From positions 1,364,001 through 1,428,000 of the forward strand of contig NZ_CP051299.1 in NCBI RefSeq assembly GCF_012530535.1: 64,000 nt of DNA, given 5' to 3'. This DNA comes from Microcella flavibacter. GTDB taxonomy: Bacteria > Actinomycetota > Actinomycetes > Actinomycetales > Microbacteriaceae. Positions 26,963-35,883 of the stretch are shown here, one piece after another. The first letter of the stretch is position 1, and each line of letters starts with the position of its first letter. The position numbers and the translations under genes were made by a program. The notes beneath the pieces are model-generated. The model did no database searches and was not told the origin of the DNA. It saw only the letters and a program-made list of their open reading frames with translations.

Positions 26963-27806
26963 TCCGGCTGCGGCCTCCGGGCCGCACCGGCTCGCGGTCA
27001 TCGGCTCGCCGATCGAGCACTCGCTCTCCCCGGCGCTGCACGGCGCCGCCTCCGCCCATCTCGGGCTCGACTGGGACTACGGGCGCCACGAGGTCGACGA
27101 GGCCGGGCTGCCCGCCTTCCTCGACGGTCTCGACGGCTCCTGGCGGGGCCTCTCGGCGACGATGCCGCTCAAGGAGGCCCTGCTGCCCCTGCTCGACGAG
27201 GTCGACGAGGACGTCGCCCTGACCGGCGCGGCGAACACCGTGCTGCTCGACGGCGGCCGCCGCATCGGCCGCAACACCGACATCGCGGGCGTCCGCACCG
27301 CCCTCGAGCGCGCGGGCATCACGACGCTCCGCCGGGCCGCGATCGTCGGGGCCGGCGCGACCGCGCGCTCCATCGTCGTCGCCCTCGCGCGGCTCGGGGC
27401 GGTCGAGCTCGACGTGCTCGTGCGTGACGAGGCCCGCGCCGGGGCGCTGCTCGACCTCGCCGAGCGCCTCGGGCTCGCCGCCTCGCCCCGGCCGCTCGGC
27501 GACCTCGAGCGGCTCGTGCCGGCGCACGAGGTCGTGGCGTGGACGCTGCCCAACGGGGTCGCGCCCGGCGGGGTCGTCCCCGAAGCGGTGCGCCGGGCAT
27601 CCACCCTGCTCGACGTCACCTACCACCCCTGGCCGAGCCCGCTCGCGCAGCAGTGGCAGCAGGTCGACGGCGCCATCGCCTCGGGCCGCGACATGCTGCT
27701 GCACCAGGCCGTGCGGCAGGTGCGGCTCTTCGTCGGCGGACCGGATGCCGCGCCCCTCGCCGATGAGGCAGGCCTCGAGCGGGCCATGGCCGGCGCCCTG
27801 CGCTGA
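26955..27806 (+). CDS. aroE: shikimate dehydrogenase
   Basis: Reduces 3-dehydroshikimate to shikimate with NADPH. The 283 residues show the shikimate-site SLSP (23-26), catalytic K73 (MPLKEA), N94 and D109 (NTDIAG), and the nucleotide-binding [11 protein letters not shown] overlaps mltG by 8 bases. It heads the shikimate block aroE-aroC-aroK-aroB-aroQ. Confidence 0.95.
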   Translation: MADPAAASGPHRLAVIGSPIEHSLSPALHGAASAHLGLDWDYGRHEVDEAGLPAFLDGLDGSWRGLSATMPLKEALLPLLDEVDEDVALTGAANTVLLDGGRRIGRNTDIAGVRTALERAGITTLRRAAIVGAGATARSIVVALARLGAVELDVLVRDEARAGALLDLAERLGLAASPRPLGDLERLVPAHEVVAWTLPNGVAPGGVVPEAVRRASTLLDVTYHPWPSPLAQQWQQVDGAIASGRDMLLHQAVRQVRLFVGGPDAAPLADEAGLERAMAGALR

Positions 27807-27855
27807 GGCCCGTCCGCGGCCGCCGGCATGGCGCGGACTCCCCGTGACCGCGTGC

Positions 27856-27861
27856 GAGGAT
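27856..27861 (+). promoter_or_regulatory. possible leaderless -10 box of aroC
   Basis: GAGGAT is six bases before the aroC ATG. It lacks the first T of the consensus; the spacing is the main argument. Confidence 0.2.
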
Positions 27862-27867
27862 GGGGGC

Positions 27868-29073
27868 ATGTTGCGCTGGTTGACCGCCGGAGAATCCCAC
27901 GGCCCCGAGCTCATCGCCGTCATCGAGGGGATGCCCGCGGGCGTCCCCGTGACGCGCGAGGCGATCCAGGCCGACCTGCAGCGGCGCACGCTCGGCTACG
28001 GCCGCGGCGCCCGCATGAAGTTCGAGCAGGACGAGCTCACGATCTCGGGCGGCGTGCGCCACGGCCTCACGATGGGCAGCCCCGTCGCCCTGCGCATCGG
28101 CAACACCGAGTGGCCGAAGTGGACGACGGTCATGAGCGCCGACCCCGTCGACGCGAGCGAGCTCACCGGCGGTCGCGCCGCCCCGCTCACCCGCCCGCGC
28201 CCCGGCCACGCCGATCTCGTCGGCATGCAGAAGCACGGCTTCGACGAGGCGCGCCCCGTGCTCGAGCGCGCGAGCGCCCGCGAGACCGCCGCCCGCGTCG
28301 CCCTCGGCGCCGTCGCCCGCTCCTTCCTCGGCGAGCTCGGCATCCGGCTCGTCGCCCACACCCTCTCCATCGGCGCCGTCCGCGTGCCCGACGACGCCCC
28401 CCTGCCGCTGCCCGCCGACGTCGACCTGCTCGATGCCGACCCGCTGCGCTGCCTGCACCCCGAGACGAGCGCCCGCATGGTCGCCGAGGTCGACGACGCC
28501 CATAAGACCGGCGACACGCTCGGCGGGGTCGTCGAGGTGCTCGCCTACGGCCTGCCCCCGGGGCTCGGCTCGTACGTGCACTGGGACCGCCGGCTCGACT
28601 CGCGGCTCGCCGGCGCGCTCATGGGCATCCAGGCCATCAAGGGCGTCGAGGTCGGCGACGGCTTCGAGACCACCGAGCGCCGCGGATCGGCCGCCCACGA
28701 CGAGCTCGTCGTCGGCGCCGCCGGCATCGAGCGCCTCAGCGACCGCGCGGGCGGCGTCGAAGGCGGCATGAGCACCGGCACTGTGCTGCGCGTGCGCGCC
28801 GGCATGAAGCCCATCGCGACCGTGCCGCACGCCCTGCGCACGATCGACGTCGCCACGGGCGACGCGGCTCCGGCCCACCACCAGCGCTCCGACGTCTGCG
28901 CCGTGCCGGCCGCGGGCGTCGTCGCCGAGGCGATGGTGGCGCTCGTGCTCGCCGAGGCCGTGCTGGAGAAGTTCGGCGGCGACGCGGTCGCCGAGACGCG
29001 CCGCAACCTCGAGGGCTACCTCGCCGCGATGCCCGAGTCGCTCACCACCGTCGTCGCCGACGGCGGCGCCTGA
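27868..29073 (+). CDS. aroC: chorismate synthase
   Basis: Last step of the shikimate pathway, converting EPSP to chorismate with reduced FMN. The 401 residues contain all family signatures: GESHGPEL near the start, [33 protein letters not shown], and [16 protein letters not shown]. The ATG at 27868 gives [12 protein letters not shown], the normal start; the frame is open further upstream inside aroE without homology. Confidence 0.97.
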   Translation: MLRWLTAGESHGPELIAVIEGMPAGVPVTREAIQADLQRRTLGYGRGARMKFEQDELTISGGVRHGLTMGSPVALRIGNTEWPKWTTVMSADPVDASELTGGRAAPLTRPRPGHADLVGMQKHGFDEARPVLERASARETAARVALGAVARSFLGELGIRLVAHTLSIGAVRVPDDAPLPLPADVDLLDADPLRCLHPETSARMVAEVDDAHKTGDTLGGVVEVLAYGLPPGLGSYVHWDRRLDSRLAGALMGIQAIKGVEVGDGFETTERRGSAAHDELVVGAAGIERLSDRAGGVEGGMSTGTVLRVRAGMKPIATVPHALRTIDVATGDAAPAHHQRSDVCAVPAAGVVAEAMVALVLAEAVLEKFGGDAVAETRRNLEGYLAAMPESLTTVVADGGA

Positions 29074-29084
29074 GCCTCGCGATC

Positions 29085-29678
29085 GTGGCCGAACCGCACC
29101 CGGGCGGTCCGCCGACGGTGCCGGGCGACGGCGCTCCCGCGGTCGTGCTGATCGGCCCGCCCGCCGCGGGCAAGAGCCGCCTCGGCCGCCGCCTCGCGCG
29201 CCTGCTGCAGCTGCCCCTCATCGACACCGACCGCGTCGTCGTCGAGGCCCACGGGCCGATCCCGGCGATCTTCGCCGAGCACGGCGAGCCCGTCTTCCGC
29301 GCCTGGGAGCGCGAGGCCGTCGAGGCCGCGCTGCGCGAGCGCGCGATCGTCTCGCTGGGCGGGGGAGCGGTGCTCGACGCCGCGACGCAGCGGCAGCTGC
29401 ACGGGATGCCCGTGGTGCTGCTGACCATCACGCCCGAGGCCGCCGCCGCCCGTCTCGACGGGTCCTCCCGCCCGCTCGCCGGCGGCATCGAGGCCTGGAC
29501 GACCCTCGTCGCGGCGCGCACCCCGCTCTACGAGTCGCTCGCCGCCGCGACGTGGGACACCTCGCGCCGCCCCATCGACCGCATCGCGCAGGAGATCGCC
29601 GACTGGGTGCTCGCGCGCGAGACCGCCCGCGACTCCGCCCCCGCCGCCCATCCCGAGTCCGGAGAGGACACCCCGTGA
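29085..29678 (+). CDS. aroK: shikimate kinase
   Basis: Phosphorylates shikimate. The 197 residues carry Walker A GPPAAGKS (24-31), the shikimate-binding IDTDRVV (D46, D48), and GGGAVLD in the middle. An extra N-terminal segment of about 20 residues precedes the P-loop; a later start is possible. GTG lies 11 bases after aroC; the stop overlaps aroB by 4 bases. Confidence 0.95.
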   Translation: MAEPHPGGPPTVPGDGAPAVVLIGPPAAGKSRLGRRLARLLQLPLIDTDRVVVEAHGPIPAIFAEHGEPVFRAWEREAVEAALRERAIVSLGGGAVLDAATQRQLHGMPVVLLTITPEAAAARLDGSSRPLAGGIEAWTTLVAARTPLYESLAAATWDTSRRPIDRIAQEIADWVLARETARDSAPAAHPESGEDTP

Positions 29679-30781
29679 CCGACGCCCCGCCCACGATCAT
29701 CGAGGTCACCGGCTCCGCCCCGCACGCCATCCACGTCGGCCGCGGGCTCGTCGCCGACCTCGAGGCGCACCTGCCGTCCACCGTCGCGAAGGTGCTCGTC
29801 GTGCACGCGCCGCCGCTCGCGGCCGTCGCCGAGCGCCTGCGCGAGCAGCTCGCCGGGCGCATCGAGGTGCTGCTCGCCGAGGTGCCCGACGCCGAGGGCG
29901 CGAAGCGCATCGAGGTGGCCGCCTTCTGCTGGCAGGTCATGGGGCAGACCGACTTCACCCGCACCGACGCGGTCGTCGGGCTCGGCGGGGGAGCGACCAC
30001 CGACCTCGCGGGCTTCGTCGCCGCCACCTGGCTGCGCGGCGTGCCGCTCGTGCAGGTGCCGACCACCGTGCTCGGCATGGTCGACGCCGCGGTCGGCGGC
30101 AAGACCGGCATCAACACGGCCGAGGGCAAGAACCTCGTCGGCGCCTTCTACGCGCCGCGCAGCGTCATCGTCGACCTCGACCTGCTGGAGGGGCTCGCGA
30201 CCCACGAGATCCTCGCCGGCTTCGCCGAGATCGTGAAGGCCGGGTTCATCGCCGACCCCGTCATCCTCGACCTGCTCGAGGCCGACGTCACGGTGGCGAC
30301 CGACCCCGCGACGCCCGTGTTCCGCGAGCTGGTCGAGCGCAGCATCCGCGTCAAGGCGGCCGTCGTCAGCGACGACTTCACCGAGCAGGGGCGGCGCGAG
30401 TTCCTCAACTACGGCCATACCCTCGGGCACGCGATCGAGCACGCCGAGCGCTACCGCTGGCGGCACGGGGCCGCCGTGGCCGTCGGCATGGTGTTCGCCG
30501 CCGAGCTGAGCCGGCTCGCCGGCGGCCTCGACGACGCGACGGTGGAGCGCACGCGCCGCATCCTCGCCTCGCTCACCCTGCCGACGGGCTACCCGCTCGG
30601 GCGCTGGAAGACCCTGCTCGCCACCATGCAGCGCGACAAGAAGGCGCGCGCCGGCATGCTGCGCTTCATCATCCTCGAGGCCGAGGGACGACCGCGCGTG
30701 CTCAACGGCACCGACGAGTCGATGCTGTTCGCCGCGTACCAGGAGGTCGGCGAGGAGCGCCAGGGCGCCATCCGCCGCTGA
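29675..30781 (+). CDS. aroB: 3-dehydroquinate synthase
   Basis: NAD-dependent, metal-requiring cyclase making 3-dehydroquinate from DAHP. The 368 residues include GLGGGATTDLAGFVAATW (the NAD site), QVPTTVLGMVDAAVGGKTG and the metal-binding NYGHTLGHAIEH. GTG at 29675 overlaps the aroK stop by 4 bases and gives a normal-length protein. Confidence 0.97.
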   Translation: MTDAPPTIIEVTGSAPHAIHVGRGLVADLEAHLPSTVAKVLVVHAPPLAAVAERLREQLAGRIEVLLAEVPDAEGAKRIEVAAFCWQVMGQTDFTRTDAVVGLGGGATTDLAGFVAATWLRGVPLVQVPTTVLGMVDAAVGGKTGINTAEGKNLVGAFYAPRSVIVDLDLLEGLATHEILAGFAEIVKAGFIADPVILDLLEADVTVATDPATPVFRELVERSIRVKAAVVSDDFTEQGRREFLNYGHTLGHAIEHAERYRWRHGAAVAVGMVFAAELSRLAGGLDDATVERTRRILASLTLPTGYPLGRWKTLLATMQRDKKARAGMLRFIILEAEGRPRVLNGTDESMLFAAYQEVGEERQGAIRR

Positions 30782-30782
30782 G

Positions 30783-30788
30783 TAGGCT
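30783..30788 (+). promoter_or_regulatory. putative leaderless -10 box of aroQ
   Basis: TAGGCT lies exactly six bases before the aroQ ATG, so aroQ may also have its own leaderless transcript. Confidence 0.4.
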
Positions 30789-30794
30789 CGACCC

Positions 30795-31241
30795 ATGACC
30801 GACCCGCGCCGCATCCTCGTGCTCAACGGCCCCAACCTCAACCGCCTGGGCACGCGCGAGCCCGACGTCTACGGAACCGCGACGCTCGCCGACCTCGAGA
30901 CCGAGCTGCGGGATGCGGCGCCCGCGGGCGTCGAGGTCGACCTGCGGCAGACGAACGACGAGGCCGAGCTCATCGGCTGGCTGCACGAGGCCGTCGACAC
31001 CCGCAGCCCCGTCATCCTCAACCCGGCGGCCTTCACTCACTACTCCTACGCGCTGCGCGACGCCGCGGCGCTCGTCACCGGCGCCGGGCTGCCGCTCATC
31101 GAGGTGCACCTCTCCAACCCGCATGCGCGCGAGGAGTTCCGGCGCACGAGCGTCATCTCGGGCGTGGCGACCGGGGTCATCGCCGGGCTGGGCTTCGGCT
31201 CGTACCGCCTCGCCCTCGCGCACATCGCCGGCTCGGCATAG
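30795..31241 (+). CDS. aroQ: type II 3-dehydroquinate dehydratase
   Basis: Dehydrates 3-dehydroquinate to 3-dehydroshikimate. The 148 residues match the dodecameric type II family: LNGPNLNRLGTREPDVYG with the active-site Arg and Tyr, NPAAFTHYSYALRDA, and IEVHLSNPHAREEFR. ATG follows aroB by 13 bases without a clear ribosome site, in keeping with the leaderless box. Confidence 0.96.
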   Translation: MTDPRRILVLNGPNLNRLGTREPDVYGTATLADLETELRDAAPAGVEVDLRQTNDEAELIGWLHEAVDTRSPVILNPAAFTHYSYALRDAAALVTGAGLPLIEVHLSNPHAREEFRRTSVISGVATGVIAGLGFGSYRLALAHIAGSA

Positions 31242-31273
31242 CCTCGACGGATCGGGCCCGCCGCGGCCTCGAC

Positions 31274-31279
31274 TAGACT
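31274..31279 (+). promoter_or_regulatory. putative -10 box of efp
   Basis: TAGACT lies 64 bases before the efp ATG in the only gap of this block (31242-31343). Confidence 0.4.
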
Positions 31280-31343
31280 GCCTCCTCGGCGTGCCCGCAC
31301 GCCCCCCGCACCACCCGATACGGAAACGGACACCCCCTTCGCC

Positions 31344-31907
31344 ATGGCTTCGACGAACGACATCAAGAACGGCAGCGTGCTGAACCTGGACGGTCAGCTC
31401 TGGAACATCATCGAGTTCCAGCACGTGAAGCCCGGCAAGGGCGGCGCGTTCGTGCGCACCAAGATGCGCAACGTGCGCTCGGGCAAGGTCGTCGACAAGA
31501 CGTTCAACGCCGGGCTCAAGGTCGACTTCGCGACCGTCGACCGGGGCGACTACCAGTACCTGTACCAGGACGGCGAGGACTTCGTCTTCATGGACACCAC
31601 GCACTACGAGCAGATCACCGTGCCCGGCGTCATCGTCGGCGACGCGAAGAACTTCATGCTCGAGAACCAGATGGTGACGATCGCCATCCACGAGGGCGAG
31701 GCGCTGTACATCGAGCTGCCCGCCTCGGTCGTGCTCGAGGTCACCTACACCGAGCCCGGCCTGCAGGGCGACCGCTCCACCGGCGGCACCAAGCCCGCGA
31801 CGGTCGAGACGGGCTACGAGATCCAGGTCCCCCTCTTCCTCGAGACGGGCACGAAGGTCAAGGTCGACACCCGCACGGGCGACTACCTCGGCCGCGTCTC
31901 CGAGTAG
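31344..31907 (+). CDS. efp: elongation factor P
   Basis: Relieves ribosome stalling at polyproline stretches. The 187 residues show the tip loop [10 protein letters not shown] with K32 at the modification-loop position, the middle OB domain and the conserved C-terminal [15 protein letters not shown]. The stop shares its last base with the nusB start. Confidence 0.97.
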   Translation: MASTNDIKNGSVLNLDGQLWNIIEFQHVKPGKGGAFVRTKMRNVRSGKVVDKTFNAGLKVDFATVDRGDYQYLYQDGEDFVFMDTTHYEQITVPGVIVGDAKNFMLENQMVTIAIHEGEALYIELPASVVLEVTYTEPGLQGDRSTGGTKPATVETGYEIQVPLFLETGTKVKVDTRTGDYLGRVSE

Positions 31908-32329
31908 TGGGCGCCCGCACGAAGGCCCGCAAGCGGGCCCTGGACATGCTGTACATCGCCGACGTGCGCCAGCTGCCCCTCGCCGACGTGCTCGTCGAGG
32001 AGGGCGAGCGCGCCGCGGCCCAGCCGCAGCGCGCGTCGAGCTGGCCCTACGCGCAGGACATCGCGCGCGGCGTCATCGACAACGGGGCGTCTATCGACCG
32101 CCTCATCGAGGACAACGCGCACGGCTGGACGCTCGCGCGCATGCCCGCCGTCGACCGCGCCATCCTGCGCCTCGCCGTCTGGGAGCTCGTGCACAACCCC
32201 GACGTGCCCGAGGCGGTGGCGATCGCCGAGGCCGTCGAGTTCGCCCAGGTGCTGTCGACGGACGACTCCTCGTCGTTCGTCAACGGCGTGCTCGGCGCGA
32301 TCTCCGACGCGATGCACCGCACGGCCTGA
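31907..32329 (+). CDS. nusB: transcription antitermination factor NusB
   Basis: All-helical RNA-binding protein acting with NusE/S10 in rRNA antitermination. The 140 residues show ARKRALDMLYIADV at the start, DRAILRLAVWELV in the middle and FVNGVLGAISDA at the end. GTG overlaps the efp stop by one base, so the two are translationally coupled. Confidence 0.95.
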   Translation: MGARTKARKRALDMLYIADVRQLPLADVLVEEGERAAAQPQRASSWPYAQDIARGVIDNGASIDRLIEDNAHGWTLARMPAVDRAILRLAVWELVHNPDVPEAVAIAEAVEFAQVLSTDDSSSFVNGVLGAISDAMHRTA

Positions 32330-32385
32330 GCCCGCGGCACCGCGGCCGGCGCCGGCGGCCGCATCCCGCGGCGACACGCCGCGGA

Positions 32386-32423
32386 CGACGCAATGTGACG
32401 CCGTGTTGCACTGCGTTGCGTCG
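32386..32423. promoter_or_regulatory. operator-like inverted repeat upstream of the ABC transporter
   Basis: CGACGCAA (32386-32393) and TTGCGTCG (32416-32423) are perfect complements 22 bases apart, with further GCAA/TTGC half-sites between. They lie just upstream of the putative promoter at 32438-32467, where a regulator would be expected to bind. Confidence 0.4.
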
Positions 32424-32437
32424 CGTTTCCCGCGCTT

Positions 32438-32467
32438 TTGCGAGGGGTGGAGGCCGCTTCGTAGGGT
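32438..32467 (+). promoter_or_regulatory. putative leaderless promoter of the ABC transporter block
   Basis: TTGCGA (32438-32443) and TAGGGT (32462-32467) are spaced by 18 bases, with the ATG seven bases after the -10 box. The transcript would begin at the start codon. Confidence 0.5.
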
Positions 32468-32474
32468 GACGGGC

Positions 32475-33293
32475 ATGTCCTCCACCACTCGCGCCCGCGC
32501 CGCGACCGCCAGCCCGGCCCTGCCGGTGGCGCTGCACGGCGTCGGCCGCGACTTCCCGGGGGCGCGCGGCGAGGAGCCGCGCATCGTGCTGCGCGACGTC
32601 GAGCTCACGATCACGCCCGGCGAGATCGTCGCGCTGCTCGGCCCCTCCGGCTGCGGCAAATCCACCCTGCTGCGCCAGATCAGCGGGCTCGACCGGCCGA
32701 CGAGCGGCAGCCTCACCATCGACGGCGCCCGCGTCGCGCCCGCCGACCAGCGCTGCGCGGTCGCCTTCCAGGAGCCGCGCCTGCTGCCCTGGCGCACGGT
32801 CGCCCGCAACATCGAGCTCGGCCTGCCCCGCGGCCTCGACCGCGACGCCGGTCGCGCCCGGGTCGACGAGCTGCTCGAGCTCGTGCAGCTGCAGCACGCC
32901 GCGCAGCTGAAGCCGCGCGCGATCTCCGGCGGCATGGCGCAGCGCGTCTCACTCGCCCGGGCGCTCGCCCGCGGACCGGGCGTGCTGCTGCTCGACGAGC
33001 CCTTCGGAGCCCTCGACGCGCTCACGCGGCTGACGATGCAGGACCTCCTCATCGACATCCACCGGGCCGAGCCCGCCACGATCGTGCTCGTCACCCACGA
33101 CGTCGACGAGGCGCTCATGCTCGCCGACCGGGTGGTGCTGCTCGGCACCCGCTTCGACCGGCCCGGCGCGACGATCAGCCGCGTGATGGAGGTGCCCGGC
33201 GGGCGACCCCGGGACCGAGCATCCACCGTGCTCGCCCGCCTGCGCGCGCAGCTGCTCGACGGCCTCGGCGTGCCGAGCCACCACGGCCGCTGA
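32475..33293 (+). CDS. ABC transporter ATP-binding protein, SsuB/TauB-like
   Basis: ATPase of a nitrate/sulfonate/taurine-type importer. The 272 residues show Walker A GPSGCGKS (56-63), Q-loop AFQEPRLLPW (Q99), signature SGGMAQRVSLARAL (151-164), Walker B LLLDEP and H208 in VTHDVDEAL. The PRLLPW stretch is typical of the SsuB/TauB/NrtD group. ATG 32475 is chosen from the leaderless promoter; the frame is open from 32403. The binding protein and permease follow. Confidence 0.92.
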   Translation: MSSTTRARAATASPALPVALHGVGRDFPGARGEEPRIVLRDVELTITPGEIVALLGPSGCGKSTLLRQISGLDRPTSGSLTIDGARVAPADQRCAVAFQEPRLLPWRTVARNIELGLPRGLDRDAGRARVDELLELVQLQHAAQLKPRAISGGMAQRVSLARALARGPGVLLLDEPFGALDALTRLTMQDLLIDIHRAEPATIVLVTHDVDEALMLADRVVLLGTRFDRPGATISRVMEVPGGRPRDRASTVLARLRAQLLDGLGVPSHHGR

Positions 33294-33308
33294 CGGCCCC
33301 CACGAACC

Positions 33309-33324
33309 CCGGTCGACCGACCGG
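33309..33324. terminator. small hairpin between ATPase and binding-protein genes
   Basis: CCGGTC and GACCGG pair around GACC. In transporter operons such a hairpin often stabilises the abundant binding-protein message or limits reading through. This is inference. Confidence 0.3.
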
Positions 33325-33366
33325 TGCACCACCCCACCCCACCGCTCCACGCCCCGAAAGGCCATC

Positions 33367-34401
33367 ATGACCACCCGTAGCCGCCTCACCCTGCTGACCG
33401 CGACCGCCGCCGCGGCGGCCATGGTCATGACGGGTTGCGTCGCCGGTGAGGGCCAGACCGCGCCGGAGCCCGCCGAGGGCGCCGAGTGGTCGGCCACCGA
33501 GCTCACCCTCGACTTCGCCACCTACAACCCGCTGAGCCTGATCATCAAGGAGCAGGGCTGGCTCGAGGACGAGCTCGGCGACGAGGTCACCGTGAGCTGG
33601 GTGCAGTCGGCCGGCTCCAACAAGGCCAACGAGGCGCTGCGCGCGGGCGCCATCGACGTCGGCTCGACTGCCGGCTCGGCCGCGCTGCTCGCCCGATCGA
33701 ACGGCAGCCCGATCAAGACCATCGACGTGTACACGCAGCCGAACTGGGCCTCGATCCTCGTGCCGACCGGCTCCGACATCGACTCCATCGACGACCTGGC
33801 GGGTCGCACGGTCGCCGCCACCAAGGGCACCGACCCCTACTTCTTCCTGCTGCAGGCGCTCGCCACCGAGGGCCTCGCGCTCGAGGACGTGCAGCTGCAG
33901 AACCTGCAGCACGCCGACGGCAAGACCGCCCTCGAGACGGGCGCCGTCGAGGCGTGGTCGGGCCTCGACCCGCTGCTGTCGACCTCGGTCTACAACGGCT
34001 CGGCCGAGATCATCTACGACAACGTCGACTTCAACTCCTACGGCTTCCTCAACGCGACGGAGAGCTTCCTCGCCGAGAGCCCCGACCTCGCCCAGCTCGT
34101 CGTGAACGCCTACGAGAAGGCCCGCGCCTGGGCGCTGGAGAACCCGGAGGAGACCGCGGCGATCCTCGCCGAGGTCGCCGGCATCGAGGTGCCCATCGCC
34201 GAGGCGACGATCGAGCGCACCGTGATCGACATCGACCCCGTCCCGGGTCAGACCCAGCGCGACGTGCTCGAGATCATCGGCCCGATCTTCGTCGAGAGCG
34301 GCGACGTCACCAGCCAGGAGCAGATCGACACCGCGCTCGAGACCCTGTTCGACGACACGTACGCGGCGGCCGCCGACCCGGACGCCCTCGCCGGCGAATG
34401 A
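33367..34401 (+). CDS. ABC transporter substrate-binding lipoprotein, SsuA-like
   Basis: Extracellular lipid-anchored receptor of the importer. The 344 residues begin with a lipoprotein signal (MTTRSR, hydrophobic core, MTGC with C24 as lipidation site). The mature part has the SsuA/NMT1-type fold signs: FATYNPLSLIIKEQGWL, NEALRAGAIDVGSTAGSAAL, and VAATKGTDPYFFLLQAL. The ligand is not identifiable by eye; sulfonate, taurine or a thiamine precursor-like ring are candidates. AAAGG precedes the ATG; the stop overlaps the permease start by 4 bases. Confidence 0.9.
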   Translation: MTTRSRLTLLTATAAAAAMVMTGCVAGEGQTAPEPAEGAEWSATELTLDFATYNPLSLIIKEQGWLEDELGDEVTVSWVQSAGSNKANEALRAGAIDVGSTAGSAALLARSNGSPIKTIDVYTQPNWASILVPTGSDIDSIDDLAGRTVAATKGTDPYFFLLQALATEGLALEDVQLQNLQHADGKTALETGAVEAWSGLDPLLSTSVYNGSAEIIYDNVDFNSYGFLNATESFLAESPDLAQLVVNAYEKARAWALENPEETAAILAEVAGIEVPIAEATIERTVIDIDPVPGQTQRDVLEIIGPIFVESGDVTSQEQIDTALETLFDDTYAAAADPDALAGE

Positions 34402-35339
34402 GCTTCGACGAGCGCGGCGCCGCCCTCGTCCCTCGCCCCTCCTCGGAGGGTGCGCGCGGGGCGGGGGCGCCGCCGCGCGCCGACGATCGACCGCAGGAGC
34501 AGCGCCGGCGGCCCTCGTTGCTCGCCTTCGCCTCGTCCTACGGCTTCTCCGCGGCGGGCGCCGACCTCCCCGAGGTCACCCGCGGCCGGCTGCGCGCGCG
34601 CACCATCGTGCTCGGCCTCGTCGTGCCGCTCGCGCTGCTCACCGTCTGGTGGGTCGCCGCCGAGTACACCGACATCGCCGACTTCCTGCTGCCCTCGCCG
34701 GCGCAGGTCGTCGACGCGGGCGTCGAGCTCGCGCAGGCGGGGCTGCTCGCGCCGTACATCCTCATCTCGCTGCAGCGCGTGCTCATCGGTTTCGCGATCG
34801 GCGCCTCCATCGGGCTCGCCCTCGGAGCGCTGGTCGGGCTCTCCCGCATCGCCTCCGAGCTGCTGAGCCCGCTGCTCGGGGCCATCCGCGCCGTGCCCTC
34901 GCTCGCCTGGGTGCCGCTGCTGCTCATCTACCTCGGTATCTACGAGGAGCCGAAGCTCACCCTCATCGCGATCGGCGCCGCCTTCCCCGTGTTCACCACG
35001 GTGGCGGGAGCGCTGCGGCACGTCGACCCGCACCTCGTGGAGGTCGGCCGCGCCTACGGCCTCGGCCGGCTGGAGCTGCTGACGACGGTGCAGCTGCCCG
35101 CCGTCGTGCCGGCGATTGTCTCCGGCCTGCGCCTCGCGCTCGCCCAGGCGTGGCTCTTCCTCGTCGCCGCCGAGCTCATCTCCTCCTCGATGGGGCTCGG
35201 GTTCCTGCTCACCGACTCGCAGAACAACGGCCGCATGGATCGCATCTACCTCGCGATCATCCTGCTCGCCGTGCTCGGCAAGACGACCGACGCCCTCGTG
35301 GGGCTCGGCGAGCGGGCGCTCCTCCAGCGCTGGGGCTGA
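34398..35339 (+). CDS. ABC transporter permease, SsuC-like
   Basis: Membrane subunit of the importer. The 313 residues have a long polar N-terminal tail (about 1-68) and then roughly six helices. The EAA-type coupling loop VGRAYGLGRLELLTTVQLP lies at about 220-238. The conserved end ISSSMGLGFLLTDSQN with RMDRIYLAIILLAVLGK is typical of SsuC/TauC. The ATG at 34398 overlaps the lipoprotein stop by 4 bases. Confidence 0.91.
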   Translation: MSFDERGAALVPRPSSEGARGAGAPPRADDRPQEQRRRPSLLAFASSYGFSAAGADLPEVTRGRLRARTIVLGLVVPLALLTVWWVAAEYTDIADFLLPSPAQVVDAGVELAQAGLLAPYILISLQRVLIGFAIGASIGLALGALVGLSRIASELLSPLLGAIRAVPSLAWVPLLLIYLGIYEEPKLTLIAIGAAFPVFTTVAGALRHVDPHLVEVGRAYGLGRLELLTTVQLPAVVPAIVSGLRLALAQAWLFLVAAELISSSMGLGFLLTDSQNNGRMDRIYLAIILLAVLGKTTDALVGLGERALLQRWG

Positions 35340-35357
35340 TCCCCACCTCTCCGACGA

Positions 35358-35395
35358 GTTGCCCCAGGGTCGACGCATGTTTACCCTGGGGCAAC
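35358..35395. promoter_or_regulatory. perfect 13-base inverted repeat holding a putative promoter
   Basis: Arms GTTGCCCCAGGGT (35358-35370) and ACCCTGGGGCAAC (35383-35395) are perfect complements around a 12-base centre. TTGCCC (35359-35364) and TACCCT (35382-35387), spaced by 17 bases, read as -35 and -10 boxes, one per arm. It lies 38 bases before the NTF2-like gene. Operator for a dimeric regulator, or a hairpin ending the transporter message, are both possible. Confidence 0.6.
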
Positions 35396-35433
35396 GCGCC
35401 GACCGGTGCGGCCCCCGCCGTGAGAGGACCCTC

Positions 35434-35883
35434 GTGCCCGAGCAGCCCGCCCTGACCGAGACCGCCGTGCTCCCCGCCGTCGACGCCCTCGTCGACGCCT
35501 TCCGCCGCACCGACGGCCCGGCCTACTTCGCCTGCTTCCACGCGGACGCCACCTTCCTCTTCCCCGATCGGGATGCCCGCCTCGAGTCCCGTGCCGCCTA
35601 CGAGCGCCTCTGGGCCGAGTGGGTCGCCGAGGGCTGGAGCGTGCTCGACTGCACGAGCTCCGACCGCCGGGTGCAGCTGATCGGAGACGCCGCCGTGTTC
35701 ACGCACCGGGTGCGCACGGTCGTGGCGACGGGGGAGGGGAGCGGCTCCGCGGTGCTCGACGAGCGCGAGACGATCGTGCTCGCCCGTGGGGCGGACGGCA
35801 CGCTGCTCGCCGTGCACGAGCACCTCTCGGCGACGCCCGCGGCGGCGGGCGACGCCGCGCCGGCGGGGGAGACCGCGGCGTGA
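35434..35883 (+). CDS. NTF2-like (SnoaL/DUF4440-type) protein
   Basis: A 149-residue protein with the cone-like NTF2 pattern: a helix rich in LVDAFRRTDGPAYFACFH, the ATFLFPDRD strand, then strands with VQLIGDAAVFTHRVRTVV and ETIVLARGADGTLLAVHEHLS. Such proteins are small-molecule binding or lyase-type enzymes; the substrate is unknown. GTG follows GAGAGGA. Its stop overlaps the cyclase start by 4 bases, so the two likely work in one pathway with the transporter. Confidence 0.82.
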   Translation: MPEQPALTETAVLPAVDALVDAFRRTDGPAYFACFHADATFLFPDRDARLESRAAYERLWAEWVAEGWSVLDCTSSDRRVQLIGDAAVFTHRVRTVVATGEGSGSAVLDERETIVLARGADGTLLAVHEHLSATPAAAGDAAPAGETAA

